A stretch of 64,000 bases of DNA from Aurantiochytrium sp. KH105 (Eukaryota; Sar; Bigyra; Thraustochytrida; Thraustochytriidae). Numbering within the stretch: position 1 is the stretch's first letter; each line of letters starts with the position of its first letter. The position numbers were made by a program, and so were the translations under genes. Location: contig BGKB01000018.1 in the NCBI GenBank assembly GCA_003116975.1, positions 124,001 to 188,000 of the forward strand. The letters run 5' to 3'. Below are positions 19,986 to 30,141 of the stretch, piece by piece. Below the pieces are notes generated by a model. It made no database searches. It worked only from the letters and a program-made list of their open reading frames with translations, and had not been told where the DNA came from.

Positions 19986-21071
19986 ATGGGCGCTGTGACA
20001 TCAAAGTCGCAGTCTCGAACTCGAGCCCTTGTTTCTCGCACGTCGTACGCCAGCTCGACCTCCCGCGGACCGCCTTCGCTCGACACCGAAGGCGAGAACT
20101 CGGCCAAGAACGTGCAGAGCGAAATGGCCCCGGCTGTGATTAAGCTAGGAGCGCACGAGGTCAATTGCGGCGACGTGCTCAATGGTTCCATCGAAATCAT
20201 ACCGGACGAAGAGAACCCATCTTCGAGTCTTGAACTCGTAAAGAGTATCGACGTCAGCCTTGTCCGCGTCGTTGTCTCCATCGGTTTGCTCGCACCTATC
20301 AGTGTCAGCGCCGCTGTGAAGATCGTGAGGCGCACAGCCACGCTCGATAAGAAGACCGTCGGCGCCGATGGCGGGTCGTTCACATTCCAAATCCCATCTG
20401 ATGCAATTCCCTCTGTCGCGCCTGATCTAAGTCGTCGCGCCCGCATTGAGGTGATGAACATGATTTGCGCAACAGTGAACTTTAAAGATGGATCGAGCAA
20501 GCCGTGCCAGGATGAGATCTTCCTTGTGAACACCGTGGCCCCGGCAAACATCACCTCTGTGGACCAGACCGACATCAAGAAGTTTGGCAACTGGCAATCT
20601 TGCATCATTGGAGATGGTGACGGAAGTCTCAGCGTTCAAGTGAAACTTGAGCATAACGCTTTTGCGGCGGGTGAGACGGCCAAGATCGATGTGGACATCT
20701 CAAACGATTCCATGTATGGGATTCGTGGCCTCACTTGCTCACTCTGTGAAGTGCAGCATGTCAGTTCAGTCGGAACGATTATCAGTATGGATCGGTCACA
20801 AGGTCCCACAAAGCACCACGAATTCTCAAAGGGACATGGCGAATCTGTCACGGACTCGATCTCGATTCCAATCAACTTTGCGCGGCCTACCATGACAACA
20901 AACCTTGGACGCAACACCTTTATTGAACATAACATCCGTGTTGTCGTGCATACTAATTATGCTCAAAAGCCAGACATGATTGTGAGCGTGCCCATCATCC
21001 TCTACGGGTCACCAAATGGGGTGCGATCCCGGGCTCTAGGCTTTTCAAGCTGGTTCTTTTCGTTCAAGTGA
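19986..21071 (+). CDS. Arrestin-fold protein, possibly N-myristoylated
   Basis: The protein has 361 residues. It begins MGAVTSKS, which fits the myristoylation pattern (Gly2, Ser6, Lys7). Residues 1-45 are polar and Ser-rich. An arrestin N-like beta-sandwich follows (about 47-205; VNCGDVLNGSIEI matches the start strand pattern). The C-like sandwich spans about 215-350, with the diagnostic GETAKIDVDISNDS element seen at the start of arrestin C domains. Arrestin-domain proteins adapt membrane receptors or transporters to ubiquitin ligases and endocytosis. No PPxY motif is visible, so this is not a typical alpha-arrestin; a Vps26-like or protist-specific arrestin is possible. It converges on SMC4 with a 240-nt gap. 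Confidence 0.75.
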   Translation: MGAVTSKSQSRTRALVSRTSYASSTSRGPPSLDTEGENSAKNVQSEMAPAVIKLGAHEVNCGDVLNGSIEIIPDEENPSSSLELVKSIDVSLVRVVVSIGLLAPISVSAAVKIVRRTATLDKKTVGADGGSFTFQIPSDAIPSVAPDLSRRARIEVMNMICATVNFKDGSSKPCQDEIFLVNTVAPANITSVDQTDIKKFGNWQSCIIGDGDGSLSVQVKLEHNAFAAGETAKIDVDISNDSMYGIRGLTCSLCEVQHVSSVGTIISMDRSQGPTKHHEFSKGHGESVTDSISIPINFARPTMTTNLGRNTFIEHNIRVVVHTNYAQKPDMIVSVPIILYGSPNGVRSRALGFSSWFFSFK

Positions 21072-21311
21072 GAAAGCAAATTGAAGAATACCTTTCTTGG
21101 CGCACGCATCAAGAAAAAGACACCAAAGACGCAATTTCTTGTTAACCCAAGCCCTTTTTTCGAAAAAGGGAAGCCGTTCTTTCCCGCCCCATGACTCATA
21201 AGATTCGTTTTGGAGGGAGTGAAAAAGAAATATCATTGTGCGTGTATCTCGAGAGTGATGTCCGGGGCCGTTCAGTGCAAGGTATTTCGCGAAAGCGCGT
21301 CGCTTCGATGA

Positions 21312-24300
21312 CTACTGCTGGGTATTCGTCTCGACAACCGCCAACGGAGGGCGGTCCTCAAGAGCGAGACCGCTTCCCTTGCCATTTGCCTTGCGCTGTT
21401 GTTGCTTCTTTTGCTGCGCCTCGGCTGCAGCTAGCTTGGCGGCACGCACGATCTTGGCCGGATTAATGGTGATCGACTTTGTGGCGTCGTGCGTCTTGTA
21501 GATGCCCACCAGGCGGTCTGCGAGTTCGAACATGTTGTTGCGCAGCGAAATGACAATGAACTGCGCATTGCGAGTGCGCTCCTTGATGTAGTTACCAATG
21601 ATGGAAACGTTCTTGAAGTCCAGAGCAGCGTCAATCTCATCCATGACGTACAGAGGGGTCGGTTTGTAGTGGTGAAGCGCAAAGACGAGCGCCAGCGAGC
21701 TGAGCGTCTTTTCACCGCCGCTCAGGTTTGCTGTGACCTTCCACGACTTCTTGGGGGGACGTACGCTGAGTTCAAGACCCTCGGAAAATGGGTCGCAGCT
21801 GTCCACGAGCTCCAGCTCGGCGTCTCCACCGAGGGTAATCATTTGGTACATTTCCTTGAGTTTGAGCGTAATCTGCGAGAACCCAGCCATGAACTCTGTA
21901 AGGCGCTTCTTGCGGAGCACCTCGCACGCCTCACGCGCCCCATCGCGCTCCTTCGTGGCCGCATCAAGATCATTTACGCGAGAGTTGTACTCGGTCTCGC
22001 GAGCCCGGTACTCCTGGATCGCGCTGAGATTCACGACCTTTTTAAGGTTCGCCACATCAGTCATGAGTGCGTCGATTTCGACAGCCAAACGATCCATGTC
22101 AAGATCTGCCAGCTGCTCTGGGGACAGGATCTGCATGGTCAAGCTGGGCGAAGCCGATTCTGCTGTTGCTTCCTCGTCTACGTCTCCGTCTTCTTCTTCG
22201 CCATCATCATTCTCGTCGTCGTCGGCGGCGGCGTTGTTCTGCTGTTCACCTTCAGGGGCTTTATCATCGTCATGTTTGGACTTCTTTTGCACATTTTCGT
22301 CGTCGCCTTCAGCTTCGCCCTCGTCTTCATCCATGGCATCGGCATCTGCGTCCTCGGTCGTCTGAGCCTGCGCCGGTGCGGGCGCAAGAGGCTCGCGTTC
22401 CTTGGCGATTGCGGCAAAACGCTCTTGGAGGTCCTTGAGATCAGCCTCGAGCTTGTCGAGCGACGCCTGGCGGCGCGGGATATCATGATCGTCATATTGA
22501 GAGAGCTGGCCCCGCATCTCAACGCGCAGTTTCTCGACCTTGTTGTACTTGGCCTTGTGCTCGGCGAGCTTGGCCAAAAGCACATCGAGCTCTTCACGCT
22601 TGGCCTTCTCGTCCGTTTTGGTAGACTCAAAGGCCTGAAGTACGACCAAGGCCGAGTCCTCAACAGCCTTCGCTTCGGCTTTGAGCTCTGCGACACGAGT
22701 CGTGTTTGCTTCCTGCTCGGCCTTGGCTTCCTCAATAGCCTTGACAGCCTTTTCTGCCTTGGCTTCAGAAGAGCTCACTTCGTTCGTTGCCTTGGTGAGA
22801 GCCTTGCGATTCGTTGCCAGAGCCTTTTCGATTTCGGCCAGTCGTTTGCGGAAAGACTTTTCCTTGGGACCACCGAGGTCGGAGATTTGCTGATGCAGCG
22901 CCGAGGTCTCTTCTTCGAGTGCGGCGAGCTTCTTGTGCGCCTTATCGTAGGCCTTTTGCAGGGCGCCAGCTTCCTTTTGCAGCTTGGCGAGACGAGCGGC
23001 ATCTTCAGCCGACAGTTCGCAACGAGGTTCAAGATCGGCAATGGTCTCGTGAAGCACTTGCTCTTGCTTGGCAAGCTCGTCGATCTCGAGGCGCATCTTG
23101 GGAATCATGCCTCCCAGTCTCGCCACGAGCTTTTCGAGCCGCACGCGTTCCGAAGAGAGCCGCGCCTTTTCCTTGCGCACCTCCTTGAGCTCGTTCACGA
23201 GAGATTCCGTGTTGCGCTCGAGTTCATCGACCTTGTCCTGGGTCACGAGACCAATCTCATCGTCTTCGCCTTCCTCGGACTCTTGCCCGCCGCGCTGCGC
23301 GGCCTTGGTCTCGCTGGCGTCGCTTGCGAGCTTCATGGCGCCCCGCTTGGTCTTGCGACCGCCGCCCGACATGGTACCGGAAGTGTCAATAACCTGGCCT
23401 TGCAGTGTGACAACCCGCCACACGCACTTGTTGCCCTTGTACGCGATGCGCACGGCCTGGTCAAGATCTTTGGCAACGAGCGTGTCGCGCATGGCAAAGT
23501 AAAAGGCAGGCCGAAAACGATCGTCACGCGTGCGTACGAGATCGAAGAGACGTGGTACGCCCTCGGGCGTCTCGATCTTGCGATCCATCTTGGCGCGCAA
23601 ATGCTCGAGCTTTTCGAGAATTGCAAAAGTAGCGCGACCAAGGTTACGCTTGCGCAGGAACTCGACGCAGGCCTCGGCACCGCGAGTGTGATCCGTGACG
23701 AGAAACTCGAGACCGCCGCACGCGGTTGAGACGGCAACATCGTACTTGGGGTCAATCGATCCCAAGTCTCCGAGGCGACCGTGAAGGCCGGCGCGATGAA
23801 TGGGGCTGCGCTTATCGGCCTTTGCCTCGGCCAGGCTGCCCAGGAGCACGCCGCGACCCGCCGACTGGGCGAGCTGGGCTTTGGCGCCCTCCGTCTTGGT
23901 CCGGGCCGCGCTGACCTTACTCTCGAGGTCGGACTCTTTGCGCGATGCCTCTTCGAGACCAGCACGTGTCTCGTCAAGATCGCGCTCTGCCTTTTTCAGG
24001 TCAGCCTCGGCCTGCTTAATTTCCTGCGGCCTCGAGGCCACGGCGGCTTGAAGTTCTTGGACCCTCTCGCGCGCTTGTTCAAGCTGCGCCTTGTTGGACC
24101 GCGTGCCTTCCTGCAGCAAATCGATCTCAGTGGTGGCCACGTCGAGCTTGGACTTGGCGGCAGCCACGTCCTCGCTGAGCGGAGCGAGATTCTTTTGCTT
24201 CGCCTCGAGGTCGGCGCGCAGATTGCTCGTTTCGCCTTGCAGCGACTCGAAGAGAGCCTCGAGCTTGGCTTCGGTGGCTTTGCGTTCCTCGAGCAGGTCG

Positions 24301-25526
24301 GCGGCGGCCTTTTCGAGCTGCGGTACGGTCTCCTGCGCGGCCTTTTCGGCAGCGGCAATGTGCTTCTTGCGCGCCTTTTCAAGCTTTGCTACCGCGGCTT
24401 CGAGATCCTTAGTCTGTGCCTGGGCGTCCTTGAGGTTCTCGCGGAACATGATGTCCTTGCGCTCCATTTCGGCAAACTCTTTTTGGCTCTTCTTGAGAGC
24501 GGTGCTGAGCTCTTTGTGCTCGGAGCGCAAAGCAGCGACAGCCTCCTCAATCGCAGCAGACTCCGTGGTGGCCGCAGAAGCGGACTCCTCCTCCTCTTTG
24601 AGCCTGGCTGCGAGTTTTTCGCGCTTCTCCAAGAGTGTGGCCTGGGCCTCGCGTGCCTGCGCCAACTTCACCTGAATGAGAATGCTGCGCTTTTGCATGA
24701 GCTGGGCCTCTTTTTTGAGAAACTCCTCGGCCTCGTTCTTGGCGTCCTCCAGACTCTCCTTTTCCTTTTCAACAACCTTGACACGCCCAAGCTTCTCTGT
24801 ACGGGACTGCGTGAGCTCCTCGACTGACTTGGTGGCCTCTTCGATTGCCTCGAGGTACTTGTTGGATCCGATAATCTCCTCGAGGTATTCGAGAAGGCCT
24901 TCCTCGTGAGGAGACTGCGCCTTGGGCTTCATCAGGGAGATCTGTTCGACTTCGCCCTGAAGGATGAGGAAACGATTGTTGTGTAAATCAATTCCGCGCG
25001 TTTGCAAGAGTTCGGCGACTTCGGAAAAGGACTTCTTCTTGCCATCCACGTAGTAGTCGGACTTATTGTTGCGGTCGGCAACGCGGCTCACCTCCAGCAG
25101 GGAGCCTGGTACGACATCAAAGCCTTCGTCGTCGTCCTCGTCTCGGAACTCGCGGTCCCTGATGTTTTGGAAGCAAACGGTTACCTTGGCGTACTCGCAG
25201 TCCGGGTGCGCTGTCGAGTTGTGGATGAGCTCTGAGACCTTGTTGAGACGCAGTTTCTTTGCTCGCTTGCCAAAGACAAAGAGCATGGCGTCGATGACAT
25301 TCGACTTGCCGCTGCCGTTAGGGCCCACGACAGCGCTAAAGCACTTGTGGAACGGGCCGATCCGCTTCACGCCCGCGTACGACTTGAAGTTCTCCAGGAT
25401 CATCTCTCTGATCATGAGTCTCGAGCCCGGAAACGGGCTGTCGTGTACCTTGATGCCGCCCGTTTCGCCCCCGTCTGTCTCGCTGCCGGCGGCTTGCTCG
25501 TGGGCATCGTCTTGGGTCGGGCCCAT
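21312..25526 (-). CDS. SMC4: Condensin subunit SMC4
   Basis: The protein has 1404 residues. The N-terminal head has Walker A GPNGSGKS at 68-75, preceded by the SMC4-type LENFKSYAG and GPFHK strings. A long coiled coil leads to the hinge at about 570-690, and a return coiled coil leads to the C-terminal head with signature LSGGEK at 1268-1273 and Walker B VMDEID with D1296. The string LVGIYKTHDATKSITINP is typical of SMC4. An acidic, Asp/Glu-rich segment at about 1055-1120 interrupts the return coiled coil. SMC4 pairs with SMC2 to form the core of condensin I and II, which compact mitotic chromosomes. The start codon at 25526 is followed by a short polar tail before the head. Confidence 0.97.
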   Translation of the reverse strand: MGPTQDDAHEQAAGSETDGGETGGIKVHDSPFPGSRLMIREMILENFKSYAGVKRIGPFHKCFSAVVGPNGSGKSNVIDAMLFVFGKRAKKLRLNKVSELIHNSTAHPDCEYAKVTVCFQNIRDREFRDEDDDEGFDVVPGSLLEVSRVADRNNKSDYYVDGKKKSFSEVAELLQTRGIDLHNNRFLILQGEVEQISLMKPKAQSPHEEGLLEYLEEIIGSNKYLEAIEEATKSVEELTQSRTEKLGRVKVVEKEKESLEDAKNEAEEFLKKEAQLMQKRSILIQVKLAQAREAQATLLEKREKLAARLKEEEESASAATTESAAIEEAVAALRSEHKELSTALKKSQKEFAEMERKDIMFRENLKDAQAQTKDLEAAVAKLEKARKKHIAAAEKAAQETVPQLEKAAADLLEERKATEAKLEALFESLQGETSNLRADLEAKQKNLAPLSEDVAAAKSKLDVATTEIDLLQEGTRSNKAQLEQARERVQELQAAVASRPQEIKQAEADLKKAERDLDETRAGLEEASRKESDLESKVSAARTKTEGAKAQLAQSAGRGVLLGSLAEAKADKRSPIHRAGLHGRLGDLGSIDPKYDVAVSTACGGLEFLVTDHTRGAEACVEFLRKRNLGRATFAILEKLEHLRAKMDRKIETPEGVPRLFDLVRTRDDRFRPAFYFAMRDTLVAKDLDQAVRIAYKGNKCVWRVVTLQGQVIDTSGTMSGGGRKTKRGAMKLASDASETKAAQRGGQESEEGEDDEIGLVTQDKVDELERNTESLVNELKEVRKEKARLSSERVRLEKLVARLGGMIPKMRLEIDELAKQEQVLHETIADLEPRCELSAEDAARLAKLQKEAGALQKAYDKAHKKLAALEEETSALHQQISDLGGPKEKSFRKRLAEIEKALATNRKALTKATNEVSSSEAKAEKAVKAIEEAKAEQEANTTRVAELKAEAKAVEDSALVVLQAFESTKTDEKAKREELDVLLAKLAEHKAKYNKVEKLRVEMRGQLSQYDDHDIPRRQASLDKLEADLKDLQERFAAIAKEREPLAPAPAQAQTTEDADADAMDEDEGEAEGDDENVQKKSKHDDDKAPEGEQQNNAAADDDENDDGEEEDGDVDEEATAESASPSLTMQILSPEQLADLDMDRLAVEIDALMTDVANLKKVVNLSAIQEYRARETEYNSRVNDLDAATKERDGAREACEVLRKKRLTEFMAGFSQITLKLKEMYQMITLGGDAELELVDSCDPFSEGLELSVRPPKKSWKVTANLSGGEKTLSSLALVFALHHYKPTPLYVMDEIDAALDFKNVSIIGNYIKERTRNAQFIVISLRNNMFELADRLVGIYKTHDATKSITINPAKIVRAAKLAAAEAQQKKQQQRKANGKGSGLALEDRPPLAVVETNTQQ

Positions 25527-26687
25527 CTTCGCTCGCTACTTGGCCTCGCCGCGCAGCCAAAAGGTGCGGCCGAGGTGCGACCCGGCCTTTGCTGCACACG
25601 CTCTGCACGCGATCCCGGCGGCCAGCCAGCCAGCCAGCGAGCGAGCGCCCTCTCCGCCGCGCGCGCGCGACACGCTCCGCAAGGAAGGACCCGCGCGACC
25701 TCGATACCAAAGCGGTTTTACATCTTTCTTTCCTTCACTGTCAAGCGAGTCCTTTCTTCCCTTCTTCTTATCGCTAGCAGAAACACGCTAACCGCCGCGG
25801 ACACTGAGCCTGCGTCTCCTCCCGCGAGGCGCGAACTCGTCGTCGCTGGCGCGTCGTTCGCGTTGCGGATGTGGAAGGGAGCACAGGCGACGCGCGCGCG
25901 TGCCTGGAGTCACGTGAGGTCGAAAGCTACGATAAAGACGGCGTCAAGAATGAATGCGGCGTGGTTGAAAGTAGCAGTGGGACAGACCACGTATGTCAAG
26001 CCCATAGGTCGGGTGCCGGTGAAATGCAACAACCTCTTTCTCGCAGTTTAAAAAAAAAGCAAGGCGATGAGGGACGATCGCAGCCAGCTTTGGAATAAGA
26101 AAGGATACCCGTGGCGCCATTGCTTGTGCACATAACTAGCTCTAAGAAATACCGACATTTCTCCGTATCTACTTCAGGATACCGTTGCTGCTGATTGATA
26201 CCACCAGGAATGCAAAGAACGAGGGTTTTCGCATGCATGTCGAGTTGTCCGTCGCTACTATGAGACATGCTCTGACATGCGTCTACACGGAGCCTCACGC
26301 GCCATCCCCCATCCCAATTGTTCACACGTCATTTGCTTTGGCTGATTAGAATTCGTAATGCGAGAAAGGTGTGTGCCACCGCTCTCACGTCGGTTTCGTA
26401 TTGAAGGAGAACCTGGAGCAAGCACAGTGTAAATCGCCAAAAGCCTCGGGGCTCTCTCGGCGAGCGCGCCTTTCTTGGCTCTTTTGCGCAGGCGTCGCTC
26501 TTCACAGGCGCATTTCAAGGCTCACCAACGCGGTCGCCATTCGAGTCTTCTCTGCGCAAGACCAGGGGGGGGGGGGGGGCGGGCTATCCGCCGCCGCTCC
26601 CCTTTTATTTTTAAAAGGTGACTTGCGTGGCAAGGCCGTCAGACGCAACTGTTTCTGTCGTTGTTTAGAGTGCAAGTGCGAAAAGGA
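25527..26687. other. Divergent intergenic region, SMC4 / ankyrin gene
   Basis: No gene is supported. The SMC4-proximal part (25527-25900) is GC-rich. The middle (26040-26360) is AT-richer. A run of 15 G lies at 26565-26579, about 110 nt before the ankyrin start. Confidence 0.5.
26565..26579 (+). repeat. G15 homopolymer
   Basis: Fifteen consecutive G residues followed by CGGGC, upstream of the ankyrin gene. It is the longest G run noticed in the window. Confidence 0.9.
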
Positions 26688-27236
26688 ATGGTGCACGCAT
26701 TTCGGCCGCGAGAGGTTTGGGACGCAGCTGCCGACGGTGATATCAAGAGACTACAGCAACACATTCGGGCACGGACCGCCGTGTACAAACCGCAACGTGG
26801 AGGCATTGCGGGCGTGGATGAAGCCTGCCCGCTCTCTGGATGGGCCCCATTGCACTTTGCAGCGGCCAATGGTCGACTTCAAGCGGCAAAGCTTTTGCTC
26901 GAGCACGGTGCCGACGTGTGGACTCGAACGCGAATTTCGGGAGAAACACCGCTACACTTGGCCGCCCGCAACGGGCATGTCCGTTTGGTAAAGCTATTGC
27001 TGGCGTGTTGCGACGGTATCAAGGAGCTTGTCAACGATTTTGAGGGAAATTCCGTCGTTCATGCAGCTTGTGTTTCAAACAAGCTTGCTGTAGTTCGTGT
27101 ATTTTTTGACCGGTTCTCGGCAAAAGAGCTAGCTCAACTCGTTGAGCCCGGAGAGTTCGCTGAAAACATTGACGATTTTCTCGAGCAAACATTCGCTGCC
27201 GCTAATGTTGCTGATCTTGCGGTCTCCATTCCATAA
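26688..27236 (+). CDS. Small ankyrin-repeat protein
   Basis: The protein has 182 residues from the first ATG (context AAGGAATGG). An N-terminal cap (about 1-45) is followed by two good ankyrin repeats: one with GWAPLHFAAANGRLQAAKLLLEHGADV at about 51-78 and one with GETPLHLAARNGHVRLVKLLL at about 84-105, then a weaker third near 115-140. The rest is acidic and helical. Ankyrin repeats bind partner proteins; no catalytic domain is present. The gene is short and complete, and is followed on the same strand by the TPR gene after 760 nt. Confidence 0.8.
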   Translation: MVHAFRPREVWDAAADGDIKRLQQHIRARTAVYKPQRGGIAGVDEACPLSGWAPLHFAAANGRLQAAKLLLEHGADVWTRTRISGETPLHLAARNGHVRLVKLLLACCDGIKELVNDFEGNSVVHAACVSNKLAVVRVFFDRFSAKELAQLVEPGEFAENIDDFLEQTFAAANVADLAVSIP

Positions 27237-27996
27237 CTACACATTTCCCCACAATTATTCTGCAAAGTTAAAGGTCATGAGAGAGAGAAAACATATCTTC
27301 CCCCAATTTGATTTTCGGTCGTATTCCAAATACAATTATGACGAAGTTGCCACACATGAGCATTGTCAAATGCAGAAAACTACTATCTTGCATGCAAGAT
27401 CAATTTCCGGCTCGACCGGTCGTCCCTGCCCAATCGTAGTCCCTTCCTCGTCTCACTTCTTCTCGCTTGATCCGATCCGATCCGATCCGATCCAGTCAGC
27501 TCAGCTCAGTCCAGCTCAGCTCAGCTCAGCTCCGCCCAGAACAAGCATCCCCTCGCCGCGCCGCGGCTCTGTCGTCCCTCCGCATAGCCACCTGGTCCCC
27601 GCCCGAGCGACGGACGTCGCCGTGGCGGTCCCTGCCGGCCTCGCGGTCCCCGGCCTCGCCTCTCTGTCGGTCGGTCCGGCCGCGCATCTGCATGGCTGCT
27701 GCGTCCACGCGACCGAGAAAGTGTGCGCTGCACGCGCTGCAGGTACCTACTGCAGTGCACGGCAGCCGCAAAGCAGCCAGGAAAAGCCTTGGCAACGACG
27801 GCGTACTACATCTCCGGCCGCGCCGGCCCACTTGGCTGCGCAGCGAGGCGAAGCCAAAGCAAACGCAAAAGGCGACGACGGACGAGCGCTGGCCCGCGCT
27901 TGGCGCCGAGCGCTGGCAGACAGACGCCGCGGCTGGCCGGGAGAGAGCGAGCGCTGGACGGGGGCGGCGGCAGTGCAGGGCCGCGGCCAGCCAGCC
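27237..27996 (+). promoter_or_regulatory. Intergenic and leader of the TPR gene
   Basis: The first 230 nt are AT-richer and look like the 3' end of the ankyrin gene. Tandem GATCC units (about 27474-27495) and AGCTC units (about 27500-27532) follow, then GC-rich sequence. The last 300 nt before the start codon have no ATG. The TPR frame is open through this region but its translation there is low-complexity, so it is treated as leader. Confidence 0.45.
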
Positions 27997-30141
27997 ATGA
28001 GCAGCGTCCTGCGCACGAGCCTCGCGAGGCTGAGTCTTGGGCGACGGCAAGAACAAGGGACGCCTGCGAGCGTGGACCTGCGCGGTCTCCGGGCGAAAGC
28101 CGTGCGAAGCGTATTCGAGGAGTGCTTGGATGGAGAGCTCGCCCCCGATGCACAGCTCTTTGTCGCTTCGCGAGACCTGAGCCCAAAAGTCGCGGAAGGC
28201 GACACCTTTGTGCGGATCGATCAATTTGAGTCACAATCGAGCGCGCTCGAATCGGGCTCGCTACGCGGAAGACCGTGTCATGCGAGCGGCAGCGGCGAGA
28301 ACTTTACGTTCCAGCCTGGGATCGACGCAAGGCAAAAGCCACGGTCCCAATGGACCATGGACGAATTCGGAATGCACATTGTGCCAGCAATGCTGGCTGC
28401 AGGGCATGATGACGAAGAGACGATCCTGGTTCGCAAGCTTGCTGATGATGGCAACGCGGGCCAGGAGTGCGAGGGCGTGTATGTGATTTGTGCTGGCTCG
28501 GCTCGACTCGCGGACGTCGTCAACGTGCTAGAGACCTCCTTCTCCGATAATGATCTCATTTGGCTCGAGGCTTTTGGGGTAGACCAGGTGCTTGCACATG
28601 GAGGCACGCGAAGTAGCGCGAGAAGAAGCAGAGATCTCAACTCCCCTCTCGCAGCGTGCCCTCCCGCTGTCGCCATTGTTGGCTTTGACGAAGTTGCAGT
28701 CGTCTGCGACACCTGGGAGAGCGAGGCGCTTGTGCGAAACGCGCGAACAGTGTGGCAGCTTCTCGTTTGCCTCTACAACGAAAAGCCCCTGCGCGCCATG
28801 TATTCGTTGGACGAATTGTCCAAGTTTACCGCCAACTTGCTCAAAGAGTCATCGGCTCGCGCGCTCGTTGACAGCCTTGGGAATGGGGTTGATTTGCAAG
28901 CTCTGCAGGATCTCTCGGCGCAGGACCGAGAGGCCATGGACAAGGTCGTGGCCGCCGCAGGCAGCTACAAAAAGGTCAACAGGAATTTGACTCTTCTCTT
29001 GCGAACTTGGGCGTGCACACTCGCGCAAGACGCCGTGGCGAGCGCACGAGAGCCCGGGCACGCGCCCGTTTACCTCGTGCGCATCCTGGTCTGTGCGGGT
29101 TTTTTAATGCGTCATCAGGGCAAGACCGAGGAAGCTCTCGAACTTTATGTGGAGGCTTACAACATCGTTTCTGGCGCCCTTGGGCCGCATCACCAGGACA
29201 CCCTCCACATGTTGAGCAACCTCGGTGACATGAGTCGCGTTCATGGGCGTTTCGATGAGGCGCTCGAATACTACGAAATGGCTTTTGAGGGCATGTGTGC
29301 GCTGCGAGGGCCTCGGCATGCCGCTGTGGCACGTTTGCTCACCAAAGTCGGCGTGATGCGTAGCGTTCTTGGGCGGTTCAAAGAGGCGGAGGAGGCTTTT
29401 GAAGAGGTGCTTGAGATCCGACGAGATTCGCTCGGAGCGCGGCACATTGCCATTGCAGACCTGCTGCAGAAGCTAGGCATGGCGCTCTTTGCGCAAGAAC
29501 GCTACGAGGAAGCCTTGCAACGTCAACAAGAGGCGCTCGACATTGAGCGAGAGGTGCTTGGGCGGCGCCATGTCAAGGTGGCGGGCGCGCTGACGCTGGT
29601 TGGCGTCATTCTCAGTGCCTTGAAGAAGTTCGATGAGGCGCGCTCCCACTTGCAGCAAGCTTTGGAAATTCGTCGCGAGGCGGGGTTGGATAATGAGGTT
29701 GCAAGCACGCTTAAAAGTATTGGACGCACGTACGCGCATGAGGGGCGTTTAAATGCTGCGCTGGCGCAGTATAACGAGGCGCTGCGCATTCTAGAAGAAT
29801 GTGCAAGCAGTGATGCAAGCCAAGAGCTCGAGGTGGCCTCGATGCTGGGAAAAATCGCGAGCGTGTACACTATGCAGAACCGTCTCGAAGAAGCTCTTCA
29901 AAGTCTCGAGCGCGCTTTGGAAATTCGTCGCGATATTTCCGGCTACAAAGATCTCGAGGTGGCCCATACGCTTCGAGAGATAAGCGAGCTTTGCTTTGCG
30001 CGTGGCGAGCGGGGGAAAGCCTTTGCTTGTGCTTGGGAGGCCGAAGCCATTTATGTGGAGAGACTAGGAGAGGCGCACTTGACCACCAAGAATCTTCGTG
30101 CGATGCTTCAATCTCAGGAGAACGGCGCCAGCAGTGCGTAG
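27997..30141 (+). CDS. Kinesin-light-chain-like TPR protein
   Basis: The protein has 714 residues from the ATG at 27997 (context CAGCCATGA). Residues 1-350 form a region I do not recognise; it is mixed alpha/beta in character and includes a hydrophobic segment around AVAIVGFDEVAVVCDTW. From about 358 to 695 there are eight or so 42-residue tetratricopeptide repeats of the TPR_10/TPR_12 type, with repeated GRFDEALEYYEMA, AALRILEE and ALEIRRD elements, as in kinesin light chains and nephrocystin-3. Such repeats bind peptide motifs in cargo or scaffold proteins. Without the heptad N-terminus of a true kinesin light chain, I call it KLC-like only. It converges on the PP2C gene. Confidence 0.85.
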   Translation: MSSVLRTSLARLSLGRRQEQGTPASVDLRGLRAKAVRSVFEECLDGELAPDAQLFVASRDLSPKVAEGDTFVRIDQFESQSSALESGSLRGRPCHASGSGENFTFQPGIDARQKPRSQWTMDEFGMHIVPAMLAAGHDDEETILVRKLADDGNAGQECEGVYVICAGSARLADVVNVLETSFSDNDLIWLEAFGVDQVLAHGGTRSSARRSRDLNSPLAACPPAVAIVGFDEVAVVCDTWESEALVRNARTVWQLLVCLYNEKPLRAMYSLDELSKFTANLLKESSARALVDSLGNGVDLQALQDLSAQDREAMDKVVAAAGSYKKVNRNLTLLLRTWACTLAQDAVASAREPGHAPVYLVRILVCAGFLMRHQGKTEEALELYVEAYNIVSGALGPHHQDTLHMLSNLGDMSRVHGRFDEALEYYEMAFEGMCALRGPRHAAVARLLTKVGVMRSVLGRFKEAEEAFEEVLEIRRDSLGARHIAIADLLQKLGMALFAQERYEEALQRQQEALDIEREVLGRRHVKVAGALTLVGVILSALKKFDEARSHLQQALEIRREAGLDNEVASTLKSIGRTYAHEGRLNAALAQYNEALRILEECASSDASQELEVASMLGKIASVYTMQNRLEEALQSLERALEIRRDISGYKDLEVAHTLREISELCFARGERGKAFACAWEAEAIYVERLGEAHLTTKNLRAMLQSQENGASSA

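Noticed and set aside
21489-23729. Plus-strand open frame of 746 codons
   Set aside because: It is fully antisense to SMC4, starts without a convincing ATG and translates to a Leu/Phe/Arg-rich shadow of the coiled-coil codons.
27142-27996. N-terminal extension of the TPR protein
   Set aside because: The frame would overlap the ankyrin gene and cross GATCC/AGCTC repeats; the ATG at 27997 gives a sensible protein.
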